This document shows, piece after piece, positions 28,558 through 37,934 of a stretch of 64,000 bases of DNA. The position numbers were made by a program, and so were the translations under genes. The DNA is from DATKNA01 sp963755755 (GTDB taxonomy: Bacteria; Actinomycetota; Actinomycetes; Actinomycetales; Kineosporiaceae), in NCBI GenBank assembly GCA_963755755.1, contig CAVWLJ010000018.1, forward strand, positions 124,001-188,000, written 5' to 3'. A model generated the notes under the pieces. It was not told the origin of the DNA and did not search any database. It worked only from the letters and a program-made list of their open reading frames with translations. Positions within the stretch are counted from its first letter, which is position 1, and every line of letters starts with the position of its first letter.

Positions 28558-29655
28558 TCAGGCGAGGCGGGCGAGGTACTGCTCGGCGAGGTCGCAGGTG
28601 CCGCGGGTGAAGTCGGCACCCATCGACCGCGCGAGCTCGGTGTCCGAGTGCGACCCGATCCAGGCCACCAGCAGCAGCCGCCGGAGCAGGACGAACGTCG
28701 GGAGCTCGGCGACCTCCTCGGGCGAGAGCTCGCCGACCTCGCGGTACCCCTCGACCCAGGCGTCGATCAGCTCCGGGACGCGCGGGTCGTCCTCGATGAA
28801 CGACAGCGACGAGCCGAGGTCGTAGAGGTACCAGCCGAAGCCGCAGTCGTCGAAGTCGATGACGGTGACGTCGCGAGCCGGCGCGGAGGGGCCGTCGCGC
28901 CCGGTCTCCGTGGCCGCCCGGCCGTCGAGGTCGACGATGAGGTTCGCCAGGCGCATGTCGGCGTGGACGAGCCCGAACCGGTCCGGGCCCGAACCGAACG
29001 CGGCGAGCCGGCGGCGCAGGGCCTCGTCGAGCCGGGCGAGGACGGCGTGCTCGGCGGGGCCGACAGCCATGCCGTCCTGCCAGCGTCCCCAGTGCCCCCG
29101 GGCGCCGATCGAGGTGTCGTAGTCCCAGGTGAAGCGGGTGAACCAGGCGGGCCGCTGCCAGCGCCGGGCGTGCGCGTGCAGGCGCGCGGTGACGGCCCCC
29201 AGCGCCCGGAAGTCGTCGACGAGCCGCAGCCCGGCGGGCTCCTGCCCGGGTACCCAGGCGAAGCGGACGACGTGCCGCTGCTCGCCGCCTCGTTCGAGGT
29301 CCCGGCCGACGCAGACGAGGTCGCCCTCGCGGGTGGGCAGCACCTCGGGCGTCGAGACCACGTGCTCGGCGCGCAGCGCGGCGATCCAGGCGAGCTCGCT
29401 CTCGATGGCGCGCCGCGAGTGGTACCCGGGCCGGTGCACGCGCAGCACGCAGCGCTCCCCGGTCGCGGGGTCGTCGACCGCGTAGGTGGCGTTCTCGGAG
29501 ACGTTGAGCAGGGTCAGCGTGGCGTCGGGACCGATCCCGTGGGAGCGCAGGGCGTCGCGGGCGATGGCTTCGAGGACGTCGTGCCGCGCGGGGTCGCCGT
29601 CCGGCGGACGCTGTCCGGGCACGACGTCGTCGGTCGGCGTCGGGGCCTCGCTCAT
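28558..29655 (-). CDS. APH-fold small-molecule kinase of the RMM operon
   Basis: 365 residues, intact. Phosphotransferase family: NVSENATYAV nucleotide loop, VLRVHRPGYHS (Lys replaced by Arg/His-rich strand as in homoserine kinase II types), catalytic LVHADMRLANLIV (H-x-D...N) and VIDFDDCGFGWYLYDLG. In the RMM pathway this kinase phosphorylates 1-amino-2-propanol so that the PLP enzyme can eliminate phosphate and ammonia. That role is known for the locus type and inferred here. Confidence 0.85.
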   Translation of the reverse strand: MSEAPTPTDDVVPGQRPPDGDPARHDVLEAIARDALRSHGIGPDATLTLLNVSENATYAVDDPATGERCVLRVHRPGYHSRRAIESELAWIAALRAEHVVSTPEVLPTREGDLVCVGRDLERGGEQRHVVRFAWVPGQEPAGLRLVDDFRALGAVTARLHAHARRWQRPAWFTRFTWDYDTSIGARGHWGRWQDGMAVGPAEHAVLARLDEALRRRLAAFGSGPDRFGLVHADMRLANLIVDLDGRAATETGRDGPSAPARDVTVIDFDDCGFGWYLYDLGSSLSFIEDDPRVPELIDAWVEGYREVGELSPEEVAELPTFVLLRRLLLVAWIGSHSDTELARSMGADFTRGTCDLAEQYLARLA

Positions 29656-29693
29656 GTCGCACCTCCGTGGGTCAGTGCTGTGTCAGCGATGTG

Positions 29694-30344
29694 TCAGTGG
29701 TCGCGGCCTTCCACCGCGGCGAGCACCTCGTCGATGGCGGTGGCGGCCGCCCGCACGTCGTCCGGCGTCCCGCCCAGGTAGAGCCGCCCGGCCGCGCCGA
29801 TCATGGAGACGTCGACGAGCGTGGCGCCCGGCGCCGCCCGCTCCGCCTCGTTCGCGGCGATGGCCGCGAACAGCGCCGGCGTCACCTCGTGCACGAGCAG
29901 CGACTGGCCCGGGAGCAGCATGGACGCCTCGCGGGTGCGGTTGACGATGACGGCGTGCGCGTCGCCGATGTCGTCGATGACGTCGGAGTAGAGCACGTGC
30001 GGCCGGAGCCGGTCACCCTCATGGGCGCCGAGCCCCGCGAGGATCGCGCGCCCGGCCTCCTCGACGTCGTCGAGGTGGTCGCCGTGCACCTCGAGCACGC
30101 CGAACTGGCGCTCGACGAAGAGGATGCCCGGCTCCACCGACGGCACGGCGCGCAGCGCGAGGTCCGCGATGCGGTGGATGGCCAGCCCGGGCGCGACCTC
30201 GACGACCAGCGCGTGCTGCCCCTCGTACGGCGGGTAGCCGCGGGCCCGGGTCGGCGTGGCGAGCCACGCCGCGAACTGGCGCTGCAGGTTCGGCAGCAGC
30301 AGGTGGACCCGCAGTTCGGCCGGTGTGGGTCGGGAGGGGCTCAC
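29694..30344 (-). CDS. Microcompartment shell protein, tandem BMC domains (BMC-T)
   Basis: 216 residues, in frame. Two BMC folds in tandem: the first around VVEVAPGLAIHRIADLALRAVPS-VEPGILFVERQFGVLEVHGD, the second around AHAVIVNRTREASMLLPGQSLLVHEVTPALFAAIAANEAE-VDVSMIGAAGRLYLGG. The EVAPGL and VERQFG strings recur in the other BMC-T of the operon. It corresponds by order to MSMEG_0271. Its GTG overlaps the BMC-H stop. Confidence 0.88.
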   Translation of the reverse strand: MSPSRPTPAELRVHLLLPNLQRQFAAWLATPTRARGYPPYEGQHALVVEVAPGLAIHRIADLALRAVPSVEPGILFVERQFGVLEVHGDHLDDVEEAGRAILAGLGAHEGDRLRPHVLYSDVIDDIGDAHAVIVNRTREASMLLPGQSLLVHEVTPALFAAIAANEAERAAPGATLVDVSMIGAAGRLYLGGTPDDVRAAATAIDEVLAAVEGRDH

Positions 30345-30628
30345 GCACCCTCGCCGGCGACGGGGAAGTGACGCCCGAGCTCGGCGTGCGGGCGGGGATG
30401 ACGTGCACGGAGACGAGCTCGCCGACCTGGCCGGCGGTCTCGGCGCCCGCTTCGGTGGCGGCCTTGACGGCGCCGACGTCGCCGATGACGGTGACGGCGA
30501 CGAGGCCGTCGCCGACCTGCTCGCGGGAGACGATGGTGACGTTGGCGGCCTTGACCATGGCGTCGGCCGCGGCCAGCGCCGCGACGTACCCCTTGGTCTC
30601 GATGAGGCCGATGGCGTTGTTGAGGCAC
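30341..30628 (-). CDS. Microcompartment shell protein, hexameric BMC-H (frameshifted)
   Basis: Canonical single BMC domain: LNNAIGLIETKGYVAALAAA, DAMVKAANVTIV, VGDGLVAVTVIGDVGAVKAA, TEAGAETAGQVGELVSVHVI, ending RPHAELGRHFPVAGEGA. About 96 residues. One shift hides the start codon (near GTG 30627) and another in a C run near 30393 separates VHVIP from RPHAEL. BMC-H forms the flat hexagonal tiles of the shell with the metabolite pore. Equivalent to MSMEG_0272. Confidence 0.92.
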   Translation of the reverse strand: MPQQRHRPHRDQGVRRGAGRGRRHGQGRQRHHRLPRAGRRRPRRRHRHRRRRRRQGRHRSGRRDRRPGRRARLRARHPRPHAELGRHFPVAGEGA

Positions 30629-30630
30629 GG

Positions 30631-30892
30631 TCACTCCTTCTGTTCGTGGGGGGTGAGTCTCGTCGACGGAGCCGATGACGAGGGCGTCGAGCGGCGGGTG
30701 CGGGGTGGGGAACCAGGCGGCGGCCACGGAGCCGGTGGCGACGAGCACCTGCTCGCCGATGCCCGTGCCGAGGACGTCGAAGGCGACGAGCCGGCCGCCG
30801 TTCTCCACCTCGACCTCGAGGAAGGCGCCGGCGGGGATGTCGTCCAGACGACGGGTCGCCCAGACGTTGCCGACCACGCGTGCTCGCAGCAT
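30631..30892 (-). CDS. Microcompartment vertex protein BMC-P (EutN/CcmL family)
   Basis: MLRARVVGNVWATRRLDDIP followed by FLEVEVENGGRLVAFDVLGT and IGEQVLVATGSVAAAWF are the EutN/CcmL pentamer signatures. About 86 residues. The last residues need one shift (VIGSVDE then LTPHEQKE and stop at 30631). BMC-P caps the shell vertices. Equivalent to MSMEG_0273. Its start touches the stop of the accessory gene. Confidence 0.92.
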
Positions 30893-31343
30893 CAGGCCTG
30901 CCCCTTCCTCTCACGGACGATCTCGACGCCGGCGGAGCGTGCCCGGTCACGTGCCATCGGCGTCAGCACGGCGGCCGGGCCGAGCACCAGGCGGGCGCCG
31001 GCGGCTCCGCGGCGCGCACGTGCCGCTCGGTGACGGGGCCTCGCTCGAACCGCTGCTCGGCGGGAGCGGGTGCCGCGGACGGAGCCGCCGGCGGGCCGGC
31101 GCTCGCGGGGGCGCTCCGCAGCCGGAACCGCAACCGGCCGTCCCGCAGGCGCGGGCCGTCGTCGGGGTCGTCGGCGACGCGGACGATCTCGGCGACGAAC
31201 CGGGTCAGGTCGGCGTCGTCGCGCAGGTCCACCCAGCGCGTGTCGGCGCCGTCGACGGCGAGATCGGCGGCGAGATCGGGCAGCGCGTCGCGCAGCGTCT
31301 CGCGGACGAGGGCGCGCAGCGCGTCGCGGTCGAGGGAGCTCAT
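30892..31343 (-). CDS. RMM accessory protein (MSMEG_0274-position), unknown function
   Basis: About 150 residues. An N-terminal amphipathic helix (LDRDALRALVRETLRDALPD) resembles cargo encapsulation peptides. A strand-rich middle follows (TRWVDLRDDADLTRFVAEIV, GRLRFRL), then an Ala/Pro linker and, after one shift near 31000, a C-terminal motif LVLGPAAVLTPMARDRARSA ending VEIVRERKGQA, similar to tails seen in other BMC accessory proteins. It overlaps BMC-T upstream and BMC-P downstream. A scaffold or cargo adaptor is my inference. Confidence 0.65.
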
Positions 31344-31948
31344 CGGAGCACCCGGAGGCCAGGGCGCGCTCGGCGGCGTCGGCGGCCTGCCGGACGTCGG
31401 CCTCGAGCGCCGGAGAGGTAGACCCGGCCCGTCGCGCCGATCATCCGGTAGTCGACGACCTTGACGTCCGCGGCCTTCTCGGCCTCGTTGGCGGCGAGGA
31501 TCGCGTACGAGGCCGGCTGCATCTCCAGCACGAAGAGGCTCTCGCCGGGCAGCGCCATCGAGCCGAGCCGGTTCCGGTTGACGAGGAACGCGTGCTGCGG
31601 GTCGAGCATCGTCACGACCCGGGAGGCGAGGATCTGAGGCCGGGCGGCGTCGGCGGCCGTCGCGTCCAGGGCGTCGAGAACGGCGGCGCCGGCGGCGCGC
31701 ACCTCGTCGGTCGACCCGTGCACCTCGAGATAGCCGAACTGCCGCTCCACGACGAGGATCCCGGCCTGCACCCGGGCGTACTTCAGCGCGACGTCGGTGA
31801 GTGGCTCGATGTCCAGACCCGGAGCGATCTCGATGATCTGGGCGGCCATGTCCCGGCGGGGCAGCCGGCCCTTGATCCACGTGCCGAGGTAGCACATCGT
31901 CTGCGGCTGCAGCCGGTCGATGAAGATGAACGAGCGCAGGTCGGCCAC
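31340..31948 (-). CDS. Microcompartment shell protein, second BMC-T
   Basis: About 202 residues. MADLRSFIFIDRLQPQTMCY opens the protein. Domain one contains IIEIAPGLDIEPLTDVALKY and AGILVVERQFGYLEVHG; domain two AFLVNRNRLGSMALPGESLF, ILAANEAEKA and VVDYRMIGATGRVYLSGA. The last 20 residues look twice frameshifted (EADVRQAADAAERALA lies in another frame). By order it corresponds to MSMEG_0275. The stop overlaps the accessory gene start. Confidence 0.85.
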   Translation of the reverse strand: MADLRSFIFIDRLQPQTMCYLGTWIKGRLPRRDMAAQIIEIAPGLDIEPLTDVALKYARVQAGILVVERQFGYLEVHGSTDEVRAAGAAVLDALDATAADAARPQILASRVVTMLDPQHAFLVNRNRLGSMALPGESLFVLEMQPASYAILAANEAEKAADVKVVDYRMIGATGRVYLSGARGRRPAGRRRRRARPGLRVLR

Positions 31949-31951
31949 GCC

Positions 31952-33558
31952 TCAGCCCCTCACGATCGCGCGGAGTTCCTCGACGACGAGCCGCCGGATC
32001 TCCTCCCGCAGCTCGGCCGCGGCCTCCGACGCCGGCTCACCCCGGTGCCAGCCCTCGGTCCGGTCGAGGAATCCGGAACCGTCGGCCGCGGGGTCGTTCG
32101 AGGCCCGCGGATAGGGCGGCACGGGGCCCGCCGGCGGCTGCCACGACGCCGGACACGTCGAGCGCGGGCAGGGCGACCGAGGCGTCGGCGTTCCAGGCGA
32201 GCGCGCACTGGTTGCACCAGGTGCGAGGGCTGCAGGTTCTCGCCCATCGACGAGCGGCCGACGTACCCGGTGCCGATCGTCATGGACGGCGCGAGGTTCG
32301 TCTCCAGGCCCGCGCCGCCGAGGCTGGCCCCGGCGTTCACGCTGACGCGCAGCACGCGGACCGCGGCGCCGAAGTCGAGGATCGTCCGGGGGTCGGTCGA
32401 GTGGATCGCCGCGGAGTGCCCGGCGCCCCCGATGCGCAGCAGCGCGCGGGCCGCCTCGATGCCGCGGGCCGCCGTGGGCACGCGACAGCACGCCGAGGAC
32501 CGGGCAGAGCTTCTCGTGCGCGAGCGGCTCCTCCGGGACGGGCAGGTCGAACGGCGCGAGGAGCACGCGGGTGCGGCCCGGCACCCGGACGCCGGCCCGC
32601 GCCGCGATCGCGGCGGCGTCCTTGCCCACCAGCGAGGTGTCGAAGCGGCCGCCCGGGAAGAGCGTCTCGCGGACCCGGTCGCGCTCGTCGTCGCCCAGCA
32701 GGTAGGCGCCCTCCCGGGCCAGCTGCGCGCAGCAGCCCGTCGGCGACCGCCTCCTCGACGACGAGGACCGCTCTCGTTCGTGCACAGGACCGAGTTGTCG
32801 AACGCTCTTGCTGTCCGCGATCCGCCGGGCGGCGGCGCGCAGGTCGGCGGTCCGGTCGACGAGCACCGGCACGTTGCCGGGCCCGACGCCGATGGCCGGG
32901 GTCCCGGAGCGGTAGGCGGCGCGGACGACGGCGGTGCCGCCGGTGGCGACGATCGACGTCCGTGCGCTCGTCGGACATGAGGGCGGTGAGCAGCGGGATC
33001 GACGGCTCGCTCGACCACACTGCACGCAGCCGTCCGGGGCGCCCGCCGCGCGCGCCGCCTCGTACATCGCCCGGGCCGCGTCCGCGCAGACCTCCTTGGC
33101 GCGTACGGGTGCGGGCACACGACGACGGCGTTCCGGGTCATCAGGCAGAGCAGGACCTTGAAGAACACGGTGGCGACCGGGTTCGTGGACGGGGTGAGCG
33201 CGAGGACGACCCCGGCCGGCCGGGGGATCTCGACGATCTTCCGCTCGCCGGTCGACGCGGGCCGACACGTGGTCCTGGCCGGCGTAGTGGTCGCCGGATG
33301 CCCGGTCGAGCAGGCGACGTTCTTGATCACCTTGTGCTCGACGACGCCGAAGCCGGTCTCGGCCACCGCCCGCTCCGCGAACTCGCGCGGCGCGGGCGGC
33401 CCCGGCCTCGGCGGCGGCGTCGACGATCCGGCGGACGGTGGCGCGCGTCGTAGCCGGCGAAGGCGCGGGCGGCCCAGGCGGCCCGCTGCAGCATCGCCCG
33501 CCCGCGGGGGACGCCGGCGGGCTCGACGAGCGTCTCGGTGTCGAGCGGGCGAGCTCAC
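31952..33558 (-). CDS. CoA-acylating aldehyde dehydrogenase with C-terminal targeting helix (frameshifted)
   Basis: PduP/EutE-like. Landmarks: EKKIVEI-type GERKIVEIPRPAGVVLALTP, NPVATVFFK, GGTAVVRAAYRSGTPAIGVGPGNVPVL, catalytic Cys in AFDNSVLCTNES, LAHEKLCPVLGVL. The family oxidises propionaldehyde to propionyl-CoA inside the shell. An Ala/Gly/Asp-rich linker of about 40 residues leads to an amphipathic helix LREEIRRLVVEELRAIVRG at the very C-terminus, the usual look of an encapsulation peptide. Six or more shifts. GTG 33558 overlaps the PLP enzyme stop. Confidence 0.88.
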
Positions 33559-34883
33559 CGGACGGCCCTCCGGGCGGCGGCGCCGCGACGTCGCGCGGCG
33601 GCCGCGCCGATCGCCACCTCGGTGCGATCGAGCAGCTCCTCGACGAGTTCGGGCTCGAGCAGGAGGCCGGGCTTGAACTGCAGGACGCGCGGGTCGAGGG
33701 TCGAGAAGATCGCCCAGACGCCGTGCTCGTAGAGGTGCCGGATGACGAGCTTCGCGCCCTGCGGGTGGGCGAACTCGAGCCCGAGCACGAGGCCGTTCTG
33801 CCGGATGCCGACGAACCAGTCGGGGTACGTCGGCCTGGATCTCGCGCAGCCCGCGCCGACGCAGCGTCGGCGATGTAGTGGACCATCGAGCGGGTCTCCG
33901 GCCGGCTGCAGATCTCGAGGGCCTTGAGCGCCGCGACGCAGCCGAGCTCGGCGCCGCCGAACGTGGAGATGTGGCCGAAGCCGTCCTCGGTGAGCCAGCC
34001 CGCGGCGCCGCTCGCTGACCAGGACGGCGCGCGATCGGGTACAGGCCGCCGGACGAGGCCCTTGCCGGTGACGAGGATGTCCGGCTCGATGCCGTGCTTC
34101 GTGATCCCCCAGAGCTCGCCGGTGCGCATCAGCCCGGTCTGCACCTCGTCGGCGATGTAGAGCGTGCCGTACCGCTCGCAGAGCTGCTTGACGGTCTCGA
34201 GGTAGCCGGGGTCGGGCAGCGGGAAGCCGTAGGTCGCGGGGATCGTCTCCATGATCACGGCGGCGACGTCGCGGCCGCGCAGCGCGTCCTCCATCGCGTC
34301 GAGGTCGTTGAACGGGACCTGGGGGAACTCGTCCGGCCGGTCGGAGAGGAAGAGCTTGGAGAAGCGCTCGTCGCCGGTGGCCACGGCCAGCCCGGTGTGC
34401 CCGTGGTAGGCCTTGACGATCGAGACGATCTTGCGGCGCTCGGTGGCGTGCCGGGCCGTCTTGATGGCGATGTCGATCGCCTCGCCGCCGCCGGCAGCCG
34501 TAGACGACCTTGGTCAGCCCGGGGGTGCGGTCGCGACGAGGGCCTCGGCGAGCGCGGTCCGGCGCCAGCGAGGGGAAGTGGTGGTTGCCGATGTCGAAGT
34601 GGGCGCATCGCCGGCGCTCGACGCGCGGCGACGACCTCGGGGTTGCGGTGGCCCAGGTTGTAGGTGCCGCCGTTGAGGTGGACGTCGATCAGCCGCTTGC
34701 CCGACATGTCGTAGAGGAAGTAGCCCTCGCGGCGGTCGATGACCAGAGGGATGCCCGCGTCGATCCAGAACTGGGTCTTGCCCGGGTTCCAGTACTCCTA
34801 GGCTCTTGGCGAGCGCGTCCTCCTTGCTGGAGAACCCGAAGCTGGGCCGCCGCCGCGGAGACCGCGCTCCTGTCGTCCGCCAT
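33555..34883 (-). CDS. Class III PLP enzyme of the RMM operon (aminotransferase/phospholyase; frameshifted)
   Basis: Fold-type I class III. MADDRSAVSA start after GGAGG; then FWIDAGIPLVIDRREGYFLY, LNGGTYNLGHRNPEVVAA, AVIMETIPATYGFPLPDPGY, IADEVQTGLMRTG (Asp for the PLP nitrogen) and LVTGKGL with the Schiff-base lysine. It ends RVLQFKPGLLLEPELVEELL. In RMM this enzyme is thought to act as a phospholyase on aminopropanol phosphate, giving propionaldehyde, ammonia and phosphate, rather than as a transaminase. First gene of the operon; at least four shifts. Confidence 0.88.
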
Positions 34884-35149
34884 GCCCACCTCCGCCGGTC
34901 ACCGCCTGCAGGGATCGAGCCGTGCGATACCAATTCCGCATACCAAAACAAGATTTGCGGTTTCCGTATCGGAACTCTCACGCTGTCGGTGTGCGGTGAC
35001 GTCCGGTTACGGTCATGTGAATCATGCGTAAGGGCGGACCGCAGGGTCTTGAAACGGTTCCGCCTTCTGATGCCATCGTGCAGCCCACGTGTGGTGCAGG
35101 TCACCCCGGCTCCCGCGGCGCGCTCCGCGGTCCGACGAAGGGATCGTCC
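34884..35149. promoter_or_regulatory. Divergent control region between BMC operon and permease
   Basis: 266 bases. An AT-rich island at 34920-34990 contains the direct repeat ATACCAA at 34927-34933 and 34940-34946 (13-base period) and inverted arms CGATAC (34925) and GTATCG (34965). These are candidates for the GntR operator and promoters of both operons. No gene is seen here. Confidence 0.5.
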
Positions 35150-36763
35150 ATGAGCTTCGATCCCCCCGAGACGAACCCGGCCGAGGGCGTCGCCGTCCCC
35201 GGCGACCACCGGCTGCGCACGGGACTGAGGACGGGCGCCGTCGGCATCTTCGCCGTCCTCTTCATGGCCGTCGCGAACGCGGCCCCGATCACGGCCATGA
35301 GCTTCAACGTCCCGATCGCGATCGGTTTCGGCAACGGCATCGGGGCGCCCGCGGGCTTCCTGTTCGCGACGATCGTGCTCGACGTTCTTCGCCATCGGTT
35401 ACGTCGCGATGGCCCGGCACATCACCACGGCCGGCGCGTTCTACGGCTTCATCTCGCACGGCCTCGGCCAGGTCTGGGGCATGGCGTCCGGTCTGCTCGC
35501 CACCGTCGCCTACGTGATCTTCGAGGGGTCGCTCGATCGGCGGGTTCGCGTACTTCGCCAGCGACGCGCTGAACGACCTCGTTCGACGTCGACGTCAACT
35601 GGATGGTCTTCGCCATCGGCGGGACGCTCCTCATCGGCATCCTCACCTACTACTCCATCACCCTGACCGCGGCCGTGCTCTCCGTGACCCTGACCTGCGA
35701 GATCGTGCTGCTCCTCGCGCTCGGGATCTCGGTGCTCATCAAGGGCGGGCCGGCGGGGTACCTCTTCAGCGAGACGGTGCCGATCAAGCCGGCGTTCCAG
35801 AACCTGTCGGCCGGGGCGTTCGGCACCTCGGCGGCCGCGGGGTGGCGGCGATCGGCATCTTCTTCGCCTTCTGGTCCTGGGTCGGCTTCGAGACCACCGC
35901 GGTCTACGGCGAGGAGTCCCGCGACCCCAAGCGGATGGTCCCGCGCGCCACGCTCATCGCCGTGGTCGGGCTCGGCCTGTTCTACACGTTCATGTCCTGG
36001 ATGGTCATCGTCGGCCAGGGCCCGAAGAAGGCCGTCGAGCTGTCGACCAGCGCCTCGCCGGTGGACCTGCTGGCTGACCCTGGTCAACCAGAACCTGGGC
36101 GGCGTCGCACAGGGCATCTACAAGATCCTGCTCGTCGTCGGGTCGTTCGCGTGCGCGATGGCCTTCCACAACGCCGCCTCGCGGTACATCTACGCGATCG
36201 GCCGGGAGGCCCCGTGGGCCGGCGTCCGCAACACGATCGGCGCCACGCATCCCGTGCACCGGTCCCCGGCCGTGGCCTCGTGGATCCAGAGCGGCATCAC
36301 GCTCGTCCTGATGGTGCTCTTCTTCCTCTTCACCGCGGTCTCCGTGCCGGACGCCAACGGCAACCCCGTCGACACCCCGTCGCTGGTGCCGTACGTCAAC
36401 GCGTACGGTCTGCTCGCGCTCATCGGGACGGCGATGATCCTCATCGTCCAGACGATCTGCTCGCTGGCGGTCATCTGGTTCTTCGCCGTGAAGAAGGTCC
36501 ACCCGGGCAACCCGCTGTGGACCGTCGTCGCACCCGCGATCGGCGGACTCGGCATGCTCTACGCGCTGTACCTGCTCTGGACGAACCGCGACTTCGCCGC
36601 CGGGTACGGCTCGGATTCGCTGGTGTTCAAGCTCATGCCCGTCTACGTCGTGCTCACCCTCGCCCTCGGGCTCGGGTACACGCTGTGGCTGCGGCGGGCG
36701 CATCCGGACACCTTCCGCGAGGTCGGGCGTACCGTCCTCGAGGAGGCCCACGAGCGGGCCTGA
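35150..36763 (+). CDS. APC superfamily amino acid/amine permease (frameshifted)
   Basis: About 530 residues with roughly 12 membrane segments. The first (AVGIFAVLFMAVANAAPITA) and third carry the usual unwound AG-rich motif, and FWSWVGFETTAVYGEESRDP is the APC consensus loop. C-terminal segments GLLALIGTAMILIVQTICSL and PLWTVVAPAIGGLGMLYALY are intact. Shifts near 35385, 35530, 35580, 35840 and 36075. Divergent from the BMC operon, as in other RMM loci, so uptake of the amino-alcohol substrate is inferred. Confidence 0.85.
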
Positions 36764-36782
36764 CCGGCTTCACCTCGCACTC

Positions 36783-36859
36783 CGCGCTGATCATGCACTT
36801 CGCGGCGATCATGCACTTCCCGGAAGTGCATGATCGCCGCGAAGTGCATGATCAGCGCG
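36783..36859. repeat. 77-bp perfect palindrome (38-bp arms, one-base centre)
   Basis: 36783-36820 is the exact reverse complement of 36822-36859. Each arm holds two copies of GATCATGCACTTC, so the element contains four alternating copies. It lies 19 bases after the permease stop and abuts the ribosome site (GAAGGAG) of the amidase gene. It may be a terminator or a REP-like element. No other copy was noticed in this window. Confidence 0.9.
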
Positions 36860-36880
36860 AGAAGGAGCAGGAGATGGCCG

Positions 36881-37919
36881 ATGGCTGAGGACGGCTTCGA
36901 GGTCTGCACCTGGGCGCCCGAGCCGGACGCCGATCCCGCGACGCTGACCTTCGCGTTCGGCGGCGCGGCCCCGGTGACCCAGGTGCGGCCCGGGACCGTG
37001 CTGCAGACCTGGACCATGGACTGCTTCGCGGGGCGGGTCCGCTCGGCGGAGGACCTGCCGAGCCAGGTGTGCGACCCGCGCCAGCTCAACCCGCAGACGG
37101 GTCCGTGGTTCGTCGAGGGCGCGCGGCCGGGGGACACCCTCGCCGTGCACTTCGTGAGCATCACGCCGCGCGAGGCGCTGGGGGGTCAGCTCGACGGTCC
37201 CCTTCTTCGGCTCGCTCACGGCCACCCCGGCGACCGCGATGCTCCACCCCGCCCTGCCGGAGCGGACCTGGATGTACGCGATCGACAGCGACGCCGGCGT
37301 CGTCCGCTACGAGGCGCGGGACACCTCGTTCGTGGCGGAGCTGCCGCTCGACCCCATGCACGGGACCGTCGGGGTGGCGCCGGCGCTGGGGGAGGTCCGC
37401 TCGTCGCTGGCGCCCGGCGACTGGGGCGGCAACATGGACACCCCGGAGATGCGGGCCGGCGTGACCTGCTACCTGCCGGTGAACGTCGAGGGCGCGCTGC
37501 TCTGCTTCGGTGACGGCCACGCCCGCCAGGGCGAGGGCGAGACCTGCGGCGTCGCCGTCGAATGCGCCATGGACACCGAGGCGATCGTCGACGTCGTGAC
37601 CGGCGTCCCGGTCGCCTGGCCCCGGCTGGAGAGCGACGCCTTCCTCATGACGACGGGGTCGGCCCGCCCGCTCGAGGACGCCTTCCGGATCGCCCACCAG
37701 CAGATGGTGCTGTGGGTCGCGGAGCTGACCGGGCAGAGCGAGCTCGACGCCTACCAGCTGGTGTCGCAGGTGGCGCTGACCCCGGTGGCGAACGTGGTGG
37801 ACACCAACTACACCGTCGTGGCCAAGGTGCCCAAGGCGGTCCTCGGCGGCGCGACCGCGATGGGCGGCGTGCACGACCGGCTGCGGGCGCGGGCGGCGGC
37901 GTGGCGCTCGCGATCGTGA
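36881..37919 (+). CDS. Acetamidase/formamidase family protein (one frameshift)
   Basis: FmdA/AmdA family: RVRSAEDLPSQVCDPRQLNP, a GDTLAVHFVSI strand, LAPGDWGGNMDTPEMRAGVT (metal-site region), FGDGHARQGEGETCGVAVEC and the C-terminal NYTVVAKVPKAVLGGATAMG. The family hydrolyses short amides to acid and ammonia. One shift near 37195. ATG 36881 follows a ribosome site directly behind the palindrome. Its link to the diol dehydratase downstream is by position only. Confidence 0.85.
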
Positions 37920-37934
37920 CGGAGGGCGGCTGAC

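Noticed and set aside
36809..37225. Minus-strand frames across the palindrome
   Set aside because: They are antisense to the amidase and only arise because the palindrome is open in several frames.
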